The translations under genes were made by a program, and so were the position numbers. The notes under the pieces were generated by a model. It saw only the letters and a program-made list of their open reading frames with translations. It was not told the DNA's origin and did no database searches. This document shows, piece by piece, positions 1 through 7,474 of a stretch of DNA of 64,000 nucleotides. Source of the stretch: Chitinophaga sp. sic0106 (GTDB lineage: Bacteria > Bacteroidota > Bacteroidia > Chitinophagales > Chitinophagaceae); contig NZ_JAHUWJ010000023.1 in NCBI RefSeq assembly GCF_019219075.1, forward strand, positions 1-64,000, in the 5' to 3' direction. The number at the start of each line of letters is the position of its first letter. The first letter of the stretch is position 1.

Positions 1-1
1 A

Positions 2-94
2 AAAAGGCGCATGGCTATGGAAGTCAGGGATCTGGCAATTGCTCAAATCGTTGTCTTATGTGGCGGAAATCCTGATATTTACTTCAAAACATAA
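2..94 (+). CDS. Possible C-terminal end of a gene cut by the left window edge
   Basis: One reading frame is open from the window edge and ends at a TAA at 92-94. It gives about 30 residues of ordinary composition (ending ...NPDIYFKT). No family is recognisable from so little. A perfect 10-bp hairpin starts 4 bases after the stop, which fits the end of a transcript. A second frame is also open from the edge up to 75, so this call is weak. Confidence 0.25.
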   Translation, partial: KRRMAMEVRDLAIAQIVVLCGGNPDIYFKT

Positions 95-98
95 AGAA

Positions 99-122
99 AT
101 GGTCGGAATTTCTTCCGACCAT
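99..122. repeat. Perfect 10-bp hairpin, terminator-like
   Basis: The arms 99-108 and 113-122 (ATGGTCGGAA / TTCCGACCAT) pair perfectly around a 4-base loop. No T-run follows directly, although a run of T occurs about 20 bases later. It separates the edge frame from the promoter at 195. Confidence 0.5.
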
Positions 123-194
123 GACTAAGCCAACAGCTCCCCTTTTTTTGCGATAAAAAATTTCGGACTTTCCATTTTTTAAACTTTTCCATCC

Positions 195-202
195 TATCTT
201 TG
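195..202 (+). promoter_or_regulatory. Bacteroidota -7 box (TATCTTTG)
   Basis: This is an exact match to the Bacteroidota TAnnTTTG -7 motif. It ends 8 bases before the TTG start of the Cys-rich small protein, so the mRNA leader would be only a few bases long. A clear -33 TTTG was not found. Confidence 0.55.
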
Positions 203-209
203 CCCGGAT

Positions 210-581
210 TTGAAATACATTGTCATCATATTAGTGTTCGCAGGATTATTGCTGGAAAACGCCAGCAAGGGTCTGATTGTACTGCAATACTGGGCTAACC
301 AGCAGTACATTGCACAGAACCTGTGTGAGAACAAGGATAAGCCTCAAATGCACTGTAATGGCCGCTGTCACCTCAGGAAAGAATTAGAGAAAGACGCGCA
401 GCCGGAGAAAAGCAGCAACACCAACAAAGAAACTTATGAGGTTATGTTTGTAAACGAGTTGCAGAACTTTTTACAGGCGCCCCCTGCAAACGAACTTATA
501 CATTCCGGATATTATAAGGACCCCGTACTTCCGACGCCAGTATTTGCTATTTTCCATCCTCCTCAGTGGTACAACTCTTAA
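210..581 (+). CDS. Small Cys/Met/His-rich membrane-anchored or exported protein, possibly metal-binding
   Basis: A 123-residue protein with a TTG start; no upstream in-frame ATG is available. Residues 4-15 are strongly hydrophobic and could be an anchor or signal segment. After it comes a cluster of soft-metal ligands: Cys39, Met47, His48, Cys49, Cys53 and His54, in the context NKDKPQMHCNGRCH. The rest is polar and ends Pro-rich. I know similar short Bacteroidota proteins with a C-N-G-x-C core next to TonB-dependent receptors, but not a proven function. The gene lies 77 bases before a TonB receptor on the same strand, so cotranscription is likely. The ligand set suggests copper or another soft metal; that is inference. 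Confidence 0.7.
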   Translation: MKYIVIILVFAGLLLENASKGLIVLQYWANQQYIAQNLCENKDKPQMHCNGRCHLRKELEKDAQPEKSSNTNKETYEVMFVNELQNFLQAPPANELIHSGYYKDPVLPTPVFAIFHPPQWYNS

Positions 582-658
582 TACCAATTTCTTAGACTTT
601 TCAGATTTACAAACCCCGGGAGTGGCCACAGGCCTGTCCCAGCTGTTTATTGTACCAC

Positions 659-2938
659 ATGAAACAATGTTGTTTATTCATCATTGCGTGTTTGGCTGCA
701 ATGCAGACCCATGCCCAGCAATTACGTGGGCGTGTGGCTGATATGCAAACACGCGAAGCATTACCAGGCGCGGTAATAAGTACGCTTAATCATAATAAAG
801 GATGTGCAGCAGATGCACAGGGATCATTCGGAATGGATGCCGGAAACGCTGACTCCATCAGGGTTTCCAGTGTAGGATATGTTACCAGGATATTGCCGGT
901 AAAGGCCGCTGCTCAGGGCATTATATACCTGGAGCCGGTAGCGGCTAATCTAAATGAAGTAATTGTGTCTTCCTCCAGGGATAAGCAATACAGGACCGAT
1001 GCACCGGTGGCCATCAGCACTATATCTCCCCAAACACTACAGGAAACAAAGGCTACCACGCTGGACAAGGTGTTGAATAAAGTAAGCGGTGTGTACATGG
1101 TGGACCTTGGCAACGAACAGCATACCATGGCTATCCGCCAGCCTATTGGCTATAAGAGCCTTTTCCTGTACCTGGAAGATGGTATTCCTATCCGCACGGT
1201 GGGCGATTTTAACCACAATGCGCTGATAGAAATTAATATGGCAGCGCTGCGTAATATTGAAGTCATCAGAGGTCCTGCGTCTTCCTTATATGGCAGTGAG
1301 GCGGTAGGTGGCGCAGTGAATTTTATTACGTTATCGCCTACTATTGCGCCTACTGCAAAGGTACAGGCGGAAATGAGCAACTGGGGGTACAAGCGTACCG
1401 ACTTCAGTGCCAGCGGTACCAGTGGTAAATGGGGGGCGGTAGTATCAGGTTACTACGCCAACCAAACCAACGGTTACATGGACCATAGCGACTTTCATAA
1501 GCTGGGCCTGAGTTTGAAGACTGTATACCAGGCCAATAGCACTACCCGCTGGATCAATGCTGCCACGTTAATTAATTATAATACCGATCAGACTGGTGGC
1601 CTCGACAGTGCACATTTTTACAGCAAGGATTACCGGAATTTTCAAACTTTTACATACAGAGATGTGCAGGCTTTGCGGATAAGAAGCACGTTAGATAAGC
1701 AATGGAATGCGGATAACAGCACCAGCTTCACCGCGTTTTACCGGCATAGCACCATAGGCCAGAATCCTTTTTATTCCATAAAAAATACGGCTGATCCGCT
1801 CCGGTCAACCGGGCAGATAAATAGTGATGGATTTCATAGCTATGGTATCATTATTCAGCATAAAAAACGCTTCAATTGGAAGGATGCGGCCCTGATAGCT
1901 GGTGTGAGTACCGATTATAGCCCTGCGACCTATCACGCAGGTTTTATCACGATTGACAGAAATGCCGCAGGTTATTACACCGCCTATCAAACCACAGATT
2001 CGGTGCTCACGGATTATAAGGTAGGACTCCTTAACACTGCCGCCTATACGCAGTTTGAAATGTCGCCGTTTCATCGTATGAAACTGGTGGCTGCATTGCG
2101 TTACGACCGCATGGATTATGATTTCGTGAATCACCTCACCCCTTCCGCCTATACCGGCGCGCCGAGTGAAAAAAATAATTTCAATGCGCTCACACCTAAG
2201 CTGGGATTGATATATAGCCTGGAAAGCAATATCGGGTTTTATGCGAATTACAGCCGGGGATTTGCTCCGCCAAACATCTCCGAATTATACCAGGGAGTGA
2301 AGGTGCCGGTATTGGAGCCCGCTACCTATAATAACTATGAAGTGGGGGGCTGGTTCGGGTTTGCCGGAGATAAGGGTTATGCAGATGTTAGTGTATATCG
2401 TATGAATGGCAGCAATGAAATTGTAAGTGTGCGTTTGCAGGACGGAAGCTATGAAAACCGTAATACCGGTGCTACCACACATCAGGGTATTGAGTGGAAT
2501 GTGAAATATAATTTATGCAACAGCATCTTATTACGTACCAGTGGTACTTACGCGCATCATAACTTCGACGCATATACGGAGAATGGAAAAGTATATAATG
2601 ATAACCGTATGAATGGTGCGCCGCAATGGATCACTAACAGTGAAATTACCTGGAAACCATTGTTTCTGAAAGGTTTCAGGCTGGGTGGCGAATGGCAGCA
2701 TATCGGTAGTTATTATATGGACCCTGCCAATACAGCGATGTATGGGGGATATGATTTGTTTAACCTGCGTGCTGGCTACACCTACAGGAGTATCGACTGC
2801 TGGGTCAACTGTATGAACGTTGGTGATCAACTGTATGCTACCACAGCGGAGAAGAGTGCCTATGGCGTGTCTTACAGGGTAGGTCCGCGACAAACGTTCA
2901 ATGTTGGCATTGGCTATACTTTCACCGGAAAAAAGTAA
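659..2938 (+). CDS. TonB-dependent outer-membrane receptor
   Basis: A 759-residue receptor. The ATG at 659 is preferred over an in-frame TTG at 650 because it begins directly at the signal peptide (MKQCCLFIIACLAAMQTHAQ). Order: signal peptide, a carboxypeptidase-regulatory-like beta domain (about residues 20-95), a plug domain (about 100-225, containing VIRGPASSLYGSEAVGGAVN), then a 22-strand-type barrel ending in an aromatic terminal strand. It imports a ligand across the outer membrane using TonB energy. It has no STN domain, so it is not itself a sigma-signalling receptor. The substrate cannot be read from sequence; the metal-ligand-rich neighbours on both sides favour a metal or metal chelate. 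The next gene starts 4 bases after its stop. Confidence 0.92.
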   Translation: MKQCCLFIIACLAAMQTHAQQLRGRVADMQTREALPGAVISTLNHNKGCAADAQGSFGMDAGNADSIRVSSVGYVTRILPVKAAAQGIIYLEPVAANLNEVIVSSSRDKQYRTDAPVAISTISPQTLQETKATTLDKVLNKVSGVYMVDLGNEQHTMAIRQPIGYKSLFLYLEDGIPIRTVGDFNHNALIEINMAALRNIEVIRGPASSLYGSEAVGGAVNFITLSPTIAPTAKVQAEMSNWGYKRTDFSASGTSGKWGAVVSGYYANQTNGYMDHSDFHKLGLSLKTVYQANSTTRWINAATLINYNTDQTGGLDSAHFYSKDYRNFQTFTYRDVQALRIRSTLDKQWNADNSTSFTAFYRHSTIGQNPFYSIKNTADPLRSTGQINSDGFHSYGIIIQHKKRFNWKDAALIAGVSTDYSPATYHAGFITIDRNAAGYYTAYQTTDSVLTDYKVGLLNTAAYTQFEMSPFHRMKLVAALRYDRMDYDFVNHLTPSAYTGAPSEKNNFNALTPKLGLIYSLESNIGFYANYSRGFAPPNISELYQGVKVPVLEPATYNNYEVGGWFGFAGDKGYADVSVYRMNGSNEIVSVRLQDGSYENRNTGATTHQGIEWNVKYNLCNSILLRTSGTYAHHNFDAYTENGKVYNDNRMNGAPQWITNSEITWKPLFLKGFRLGGEWQHIGSYYMDPANTAMYGGYDLFNLRAGYTYRSIDCWVNCMNVGDQLYATTAEKSAYGVSYRVGPRQTFNVGIGYTFTGKK

Positions 2939-2942
2939 GGAT

Positions 2943-4142
2943 ATGAGAATTGTATGGATAGCAGTTATTGTTTTGTTGAGTGCATGTAGTGTCAGGGAGA
3001 AACCAGCTGCGCGGTTCCTTTCGCACCCGGATATGGCAGCATCCTGCCCTTATATCACGCATGATGCAGCGGGGAACCTGGCTATCAGCTGGATTGAAAC
3101 GGATACGGCCAATAATAGTTTTATTTATTATACCATTTCACCTGATCAGGGTGAAACCTTTGCGGCGCCGGTGCAGGTAAGCAGTTCAGCGGGTGTGTAT
3201 CCCCATGATGAGAATCTGCCGAAGATTTTGTTTAAGCCGGATGGTAGTATTGTTGCCATGTTTGGTACGGAAGCCAATGATGCGCGGAACAAGTATGCCG
3301 GCAAGGTGATGTATACACAGTCCTTTGACAGTGGCCGCACCTGGCAGTCTGCCATGCCCTTGGTGACGGATACTGCCGGCTATGACCAGCGGTATTTTGA
3401 TATGGCCCTGCTGCCAAACGGTGAAGCGGCAGCTATCTGGCTGGATAACCGCAAAACAGCCAGTGCCGAAGGTTCTACGCTTTACTTTGCTGCCACCAGC
3501 GGCCGCAATGGGTTTGGTGCTGCCAATCCCGTGGTGGAAACGGTTTGCCAGTGCTGCCGTACCAAGTTGCTGGTAGATGGTAAAGGAGCGGTACACTTGG
3601 TGTACCGGGATATCATCAACGACAGTATCCGTGATATGGTGCATCAGGTGTCGGTGGATAATGGGCAGCACTTTTCTATGCCGGTGCGCATCAGTGCCGA
3701 TAACTGGGTGGTGAATGGTTGTCCGCATACTGGCCCTGCGCTGGGTGTGAATAAAGCCGGGCTTCATTTTGCGTGGTTTACCATGGGCCATGGTAAGGGC
3801 ATATTTTATTGCCGCTCACTCGATAACGGGAACACCTATACGCAGAAGGAGTCGCTCAGCGATGCCCCAATGGCAAAGCATCCGCAGCTGGCCATTGCCG
3901 GTGAAGGAGATGTGTATATCGCCTGGGATGAGCCGGTGAAAGTGGGAGATGATTTCAATAGCAGGATTGGATTTGTGCATAAATCGCCCGATGGAAAAAC
4001 GATTAGCTCCGCACCGCTGACTTCCGATAGTACATATGCTAATTTCCCGGTAGTGGGGACCGCAGGCGATAAGGTGATGGTAGTGTATAAGCAGCGGGTG
4101 GGTAAAAGTACAGCGGTGGCTTGTCAGGTGCTGCTGCCTTAA
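2943..4142 (+). CDS. BNR/sialidase-like beta-propeller lipoprotein with CQCC and GCPH motifs
   Basis: A 399-residue protein starting at an ATG 4 bases after the receptor stop. An in-frame start at 2901 lies inside the receptor gene and was rejected. The N-terminus has a lipobox (LLSAC, Cys15), so it is a predicted lipoprotein. Repeated Ser/Asp-box-like units such as SPDQGETF, SFDSGRTW, SVDNGQHF and SLDNGNTY mark a propeller of the BNR/sialidase type. Two unusual motifs, C202-Q-C204-C205 and G-C260-P-H262, could form a metal site or disulfides. I see no convincing sialidase active site, so an enzymatic sialidase role is doubtful. It probably works with the receptor at the cell surface. Confidence 0.75.
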   Translation: MRIVWIAVIVLLSACSVREKPAARFLSHPDMAASCPYITHDAAGNLAISWIETDTANNSFIYYTISPDQGETFAAPVQVSSSAGVYPHDENLPKILFKPDGSIVAMFGTEANDARNKYAGKVMYTQSFDSGRTWQSAMPLVTDTAGYDQRYFDMALLPNGEAAAIWLDNRKTASAEGSTLYFAATSGRNGFGAANPVVETVCQCCRTKLLVDGKGAVHLVYRDIINDSIRDMVHQVSVDNGQHFSMPVRISADNWVVNGCPHTGPALGVNKAGLHFAWFTMGHGKGIFYCRSLDNGNTYTQKESLSDAPMAKHPQLAIAGEGDVYIAWDEPVKVGDDFNSRIGFVHKSPDGKTISSAPLTSDSTYANFPVVGTAGDKVMVVYKQRVGKSTAVACQVLLP

Positions 4143-4159
4143 AGTGATGGGTTACTTTG

Positions 4160-4292
4160 GTAGAGACGTGCTGCGCACGTCTCCTCGCGCAGAGAGATGG
4201 GTGCTGCGGCCGTAAAAGTGTTCGCTTGTTATTGTAGAGCCGTGCTGCGTACGGCTCCTCGCGGGTGGGAGCCGTGCGCAGCACGGCTCTAC
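4160..4292. repeat. Cluster of three related GC-rich palindromes
   Basis: The first palindrome has arms 4163-4171 / 4175-4183 (GAGACGTGC / GCACGTCTC). The second (4237-4243 / 4251-4257, GAGCCGT / ACGGCTC) and third (4269-4277 / 4281-4289, GAGCCGTGC / GCACGGCTC) are near copies of each other. The outer arms 4234-4248 and 4278-4292 also pair perfectly over 15 bases, so one long hairpin or two short ones can form. All share a TAGAG(A/C)CGTGCTGCG-like core, so this looks like a family of intergenic repeats rather than a simple terminator. Confidence 0.8.
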
Positions 4293-4306
4293 CAAAGGAC
4301 ATAAAA

Positions 4307-4335
4307 AAACGCGGGGCACCTGGTGCTCCGCGTTT
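4307..4335 (-). terminator. Intrinsic terminator, 14-bp stem
   Basis: Arms 4307-4320 and 4322-4335 pair with one G-U. Read on the minus strand, a run of T (4302-4309) follows the stem. It lies 26 bases after the stop of the small minus-strand ORF at 4362-4523. It may also stop plus-strand transcripts from the lipoprotein gene. Confidence 0.7.
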
Positions 4336-4361
4336 CAAATCATTGAGTACAACAATACATC

Positions 4362-4523
4362 TCAGCTGTAACCAAAAGAGAAACCTTTTTGTCCAGCCCA
4401 ATCTTTTGCAGTAACCCAGCGGCCATAATTGCCTTTGGAGGTGTTACCGAAATAGAAGCGCCATTGTTCTTTCCACCTGGGATAGTACAGGCGCAGCAAG
4501 TACACTGTTAGAAATGTAAGCAT
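4362..4523 (-). CDS. Tiny hypothetical protein, hydrophobic N-terminus and aromatic/basic C-terminus
   Basis: 53 residues from an ATG at 4523; a TTG 12 codons upstream (4559) would give 65. The first 14 residues (MLTFLTVYLLRLYY) are hydrophobic. The rest is rich in Trp, Tyr, Phe, Gly, Lys and Arg (for example WKEQWRFYFGNTS) and ends GFSFGYS. No family is recognised. Support that it is real: a TAnnTTTG box upstream on the same strand, an intrinsic terminator 26 bases after the stop, and no overlap with another gene. It could be a membrane-active peptide, a regulator or a chance ORF. Confidence 0.4.
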   Translation of the reverse strand: MLTFLTVYLLRLYYPRWKEQWRFYFGNTSKGNYGRWVTAKDWAGQKGFSFGYS

Positions 4524-4630
4524 AGGGATATGGTTTTCATTAAATGAACGGATAGTCAAGTTCAGTCTAGCATTGGCACGGGTCCTATATTTTTGACGAC
4601 AATGTTTTGCCCAAAAGATATAGGTATTTT

Positions 4631-4638
4631 CAAATATA
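4631..4638 (-). promoter_or_regulatory. Bacteroidota -7 box (TATATTTG) for the tiny ORF
   Basis: An exact TAnnTTTG match on the minus strand, about 110 bases upstream of the tiny ORF's ATG (4523). The surrounding DNA is AT-rich. It would give a leader of about 65 bases to the TTG or about 100 to the ATG. Confidence 0.4.
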
Positions 4639-4674
4639 CTTGCTTTTACTAAATCGTAATATCACACGTATGTG

Positions 4675-5430
4675 TTAATTTTTATCTATGTAGTAGGCAT
4701 TTGCCTGCTGAAGTGGTGTAACCACCAGGTCATTGATGCAAACGTGTGCAGGCAAAGTAGTTACATAGTATACAATGTCGGCCACGTCCTGAGCACTCAT
4801 TGGAATGAAACCCTGATAAACGGCTTTGGCTTTATCTTCATCGCCCTTAAATCTCACCATAGAAAACTCCGTTTCAGCAGCACCCGGATGAATGGCGGTT
4901 ACCTTTACCCGATAAGGCAGCAGATCAATACGCATGCCCTGTGAAATAGCATCCACAGCGGCTTTGCTGGCACAGTATACATTGCCTTTCGCATATACAT
5001 GCTTAGCAGCAGTAGAGCCAATGTTGATAATATGACCTTTGGTGCGGGAACGCATCCATGGCATCACGATCCTGGATACATACAACAGCCCCTTCACGTT
5101 GGTATCAATCATGGCATCCCAGTCATCGATGCTGCCTTCTTCAATACTGCTGAGTCCTGCCGCCAGGCCGGCGTTATTCACCAATATATCAATGGCTTTC
5201 CATTCTTCCGGAATGCTGCCCAGCGCCAGCGACACTTCCTGTTCATTTCTTACATCGAAGTGCAGGGCCAGTACGTTAGTGCCATATTCCTGTGTGAGTT
5301 GTGTGGATAGTGCTTCCAGTCTTTCTTTGCGGCGACCGGTAATAATAACATCGTACCCTTTGGAAGCGAAAGTAATAGCGCAGGCCTCACCAAATCCTGC
5401 CGTTGCGCCTGTAACAAGAACAATACCCAT
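4675..5430 (-). CDS. SDR-family NAD(P)-dependent oxidoreductase (YdfG-like)
   Basis: A 251-residue classical short-chain dehydrogenase, the usual length for the family. The N-terminal Rossmann cofactor motif is TGATAGFG (about residues 7-14). The structural motif NNAG follows at about 88, and the catalytic Ser in NIGSTAAK comes before the Tyr-xxx-Lys pair in YCASK (about 151-155). GRRKERL after beta-2 suggests preference for NADP(H). The closest style is YdfG/serine 3-dehydrogenase, which also reduces malonic semialdehyde, but the substrate here is not determinable. It is a single gene with its own promoter box at 5462-5469. Confidence 0.9.
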   Translation of the reverse strand: MGIVLVTGATAGFGEACAITFASKGYDVIITGRRKERLEALSTQLTQEYGTNVLALHFDVRNEQEVSLALGSIPEEWKAIDILVNNAGLAAGLSSIEEGSIDDWDAMIDTNVKGLLYVSRIVMPWMRSRTKGHIINIGSTAAKHVYAKGNVYCASKAAVDAISQGMRIDLLPYRVKVTAIHPGAAETEFSMVRFKGDEDKAKAVYQGFIPMSAQDVADIVYYVTTLPAHVCINDLVVTPLQQANAYYIDKN

Positions 5431-5461
5431 GAGTAGTAAATTTTAAGATAAGCTGAGGATG

Positions 5462-5469
5462 CAAAAGTA
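5462..5469 (-). promoter_or_regulatory. Bacteroidota -7 box (TACTTTTG) for the SDR gene
   Basis: An exact TAnnTTTG match on the minus strand, 32 bases before the ATG at 5430. Confidence 0.5.
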
Positions 5470-5486
5470 ATGCAATTTGCAGCGAA

Positions 5487-7412
5487 TCACCGGATGAGTG
5501 TGACGGTTCCTTTCCGCTGTATTTCCTGACCGCTTAAATCGGTGCCGTTCAGTATCCAGATGTAAGTATCTACGGGCGCAGGTTTGCCGAGGAAGGTGCC
5601 ATCCCACCCGATCCTGAAATCAGTGGAAGCATATAGTTCCTGTCCCCAGCGGTTGAAGATCCGGAAGTATTTGTAACTCACCATACCCACAGGAATAAAG
5701 CGGAAACGGTCGTTTACACCATCCCCGTTTGGTGAAAAAGCGTTTGGAATATATATTTCAGGGCCGGCATAGAATTTCACGCTCATAGTATCATAACCTA
5801 CACAACCTTGCAGGCTGGATACTTTCAGGATATACGTGGTATCAGTAACGGACTGCAATACCGGATTGGCGATATTAGGGTTGCTTAGCCCCAAGGAAGG
5901 GGTCCATTGATAAATATCGCCACCGCTGCCCTGCATGGTAAACGGCAGGCCTCTCACCAGAATCGTATCATTGCCTGCAAAAGGATTTACCGCATAGATC
6001 CGCACATCTTTAGTTACCGACTTTTCACACTGGGTATTGGTATTGAGCGTGAGGGTAAGACTGTACACACTGGCGCTGGGGAAGGTATACGTGAGGAAAC
6101 GCGTAGACGCGTTCTGGATAGTGCTATCCCCGTTGAGTTCCCATTTACGGTTGGTGATGGTGCCGTATTGATAAGTAGATAAATCCTCAAACTGGATAGG
6201 ATCACCTTTACAGAAACCGGTATTATTGAAATCGGCTACCAGGCCCGGATAGTTGGACACTTCGCCGGTAGTACTATCCGTACAGGCAAGCCCCGGATTC
6301 ACCACCATTTTTACTTTATACACCCCTGTATCCGGAAATACGTGCTGGAACAGATTCTTGTTGGTGGTAAGGGTATCGGTGCCATCTCCAAAAGTCCAGT
6401 AGTAGGTAGATGTAAAACCTGCGTTACTATAATTGGGCATCGGTACTGCCAGGGTGGGCTCGTCCGCACAGTTGCGCAATACGGACGGAATGGTGGCGGT
6501 AATTTTTGTGGTACAGTCAAATACGGTCATCAGGATATCCTTGCTGTGCGTGCCCAGGAATTTTTTAGTAGCCCGGTCATATTCGTTGACGCATACCGTT
6601 ACCACGTATTTCCCCGGCCGGTCCGGCGTACAGGTTATCAACCCGTTATTGTCAATATTTATTTGCGGATTACCCCCCATCGGGTTATTCCCGGAGTAGG
6701 GAGGTATATACCTGACTGTATTATTATAAGGCGGCGGAGTGGTGGAGCTTCGGTCGTTGTTCAGTGTACCATCGGTGAGGGCGCTGCAAAGGCTGTAGGT
6801 AAGACTATCGCCATCTTCATCAAATGCGGCATAGTCCACCGAAAAGCCGATCGCATTACAGATCACGATGGTAGTGTCTTTATTAAAATAGGCGCTGTTA
6901 TTATAAGGTTTTGTTTCCGAACCGGGGATTACGGTGTAATAAGTAGACCCTTCGTGTTCGGAGTCGAATATATTAGTGAGTTTTTCACCACGGCAGCATC
7001 GCTGGGAGGATACATAGTAGCCGCCAACAACTGGTGGCAGCTCGATGGTAGCTTCATAAAATGCAACTTCCAGATGCTGCGCCTGTGGGGCGAGGCAAGG
7101 ATTTTTCAGGGTATCGATCAGTGGTTTTACTGCGGTAATATATAGGTATACAGAAGATAATATCCTGGTGCCGTTTGCGGAGTACACATTGGCCACAGAG
7201 GGGTTTTCAAAACGGTCAATACAACCCTGCCGGTCGCCGCAGGTAAAGTCTGCGTCGCGGTAAAGTTTGAGTGTAATAAGATAGCGGTAGCGTAGGCTAT
7301 CTGCACTCATACCTATCGTTTTATAATAAATCTCGCCACCAATAATATGATAGCCAGCTGCATTAAGGAATAACAAACAGCAGCTAAGTACCAAAAAAAT
7401 GACTCTCTTCAT
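5487..7412 (-). CDS. PKD-domain surface protein with T9SS type B (gliding motility) C-terminal domain
   Basis: 641 residues. Signal peptide (about 1-20), then an N-terminal module starting YHIIGGEIYYK and containing several Cys, then PKD-like beta domains with the characteristic WTFGDGTDT (about residue 345), and a C-terminal sorting domain beginning PEIYIPNAFSPNGDGVNDRF and ending KGTVTLIR. This last domain is the CHU_C / TIGR04131 type that directs export by the type IX secretion system. The protein is therefore expected at the cell surface or secreted. It is a paralog of the 877-residue protein encoded just upstream (same N-terminal and C-terminal modules, fewer middle domains). The specific function is unknown; adhesion is possible. 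Confidence 0.85.
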   Translation of the reverse strand: MKRVIFLVLSCCLLFLNAAGYHIIGGEIYYKTIGMSADSLRYRYLITLKLYRDADFTCGDRQGCIDRFENPSVANVYSANGTRILSSVYLYITAVKPLIDTLKNPCLAPQAQHLEVAFYEATIELPPVVGGYYVSSQRCCRGEKLTNIFDSEHEGSTYYTVIPGSETKPYNNSAYFNKDTTIVICNAIGFSVDYAAFDEDGDSLTYSLCSALTDGTLNNDRSSTTPPPYNNTVRYIPPYSGNNPMGGNPQINIDNNGLITCTPDRPGKYVVTVCVNEYDRATKKFLGTHSKDILMTVFDCTTKITATIPSVLRNCADEPTLAVPMPNYSNAGFTSTYYWTFGDGTDTLTTNKNLFQHVFPDTGVYKVKMVVNPGLACTDSTTGEVSNYPGLVADFNNTGFCKGDPIQFEDLSTYQYGTITNRKWELNGDSTIQNASTRFLTYTFPSASVYSLTLTLNTNTQCEKSVTKDVRIYAVNPFAGNDTILVRGLPFTMQGSGGDIYQWTPSLGLSNPNIANPVLQSVTDTTYILKVSSLQGCVGYDTMSVKFYAGPEIYIPNAFSPNGDGVNDRFRFIPVGMVSYKYFRIFNRWGQELYASTDFRIGWDGTFLGKPAPVDTYIWILNGTDLSGQEIQRKGTVTLIR

Positions 7413-7474
7413 AATAGGGGTACTGCTCTATTAATTTAACACAAAATGAGCAGTTCCGGTTCACTGAAGTGTCA

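Noticed and set aside
2943..4142. True sialidase assignment for the BNR protein
   Set aside because: Only the Asp-box-like propeller repeats are seen; the arginine triad and nucleophile context of sialidases could not be made out.
4039..4401. Minus-strand ORF crossing the palindromic repeats
   Set aside because: It spans the end of the lipoprotein gene and the repeats, and its Arg/Pro/Ala-rich sequence reflects GC-rich palindromes.
6342..7145. Plus-strand ORF of 267 codons opposite the 641-residue surface protein
   Set aside because: The opposite strand encodes a full T9SS type B protein; this frame has no domain or signal.
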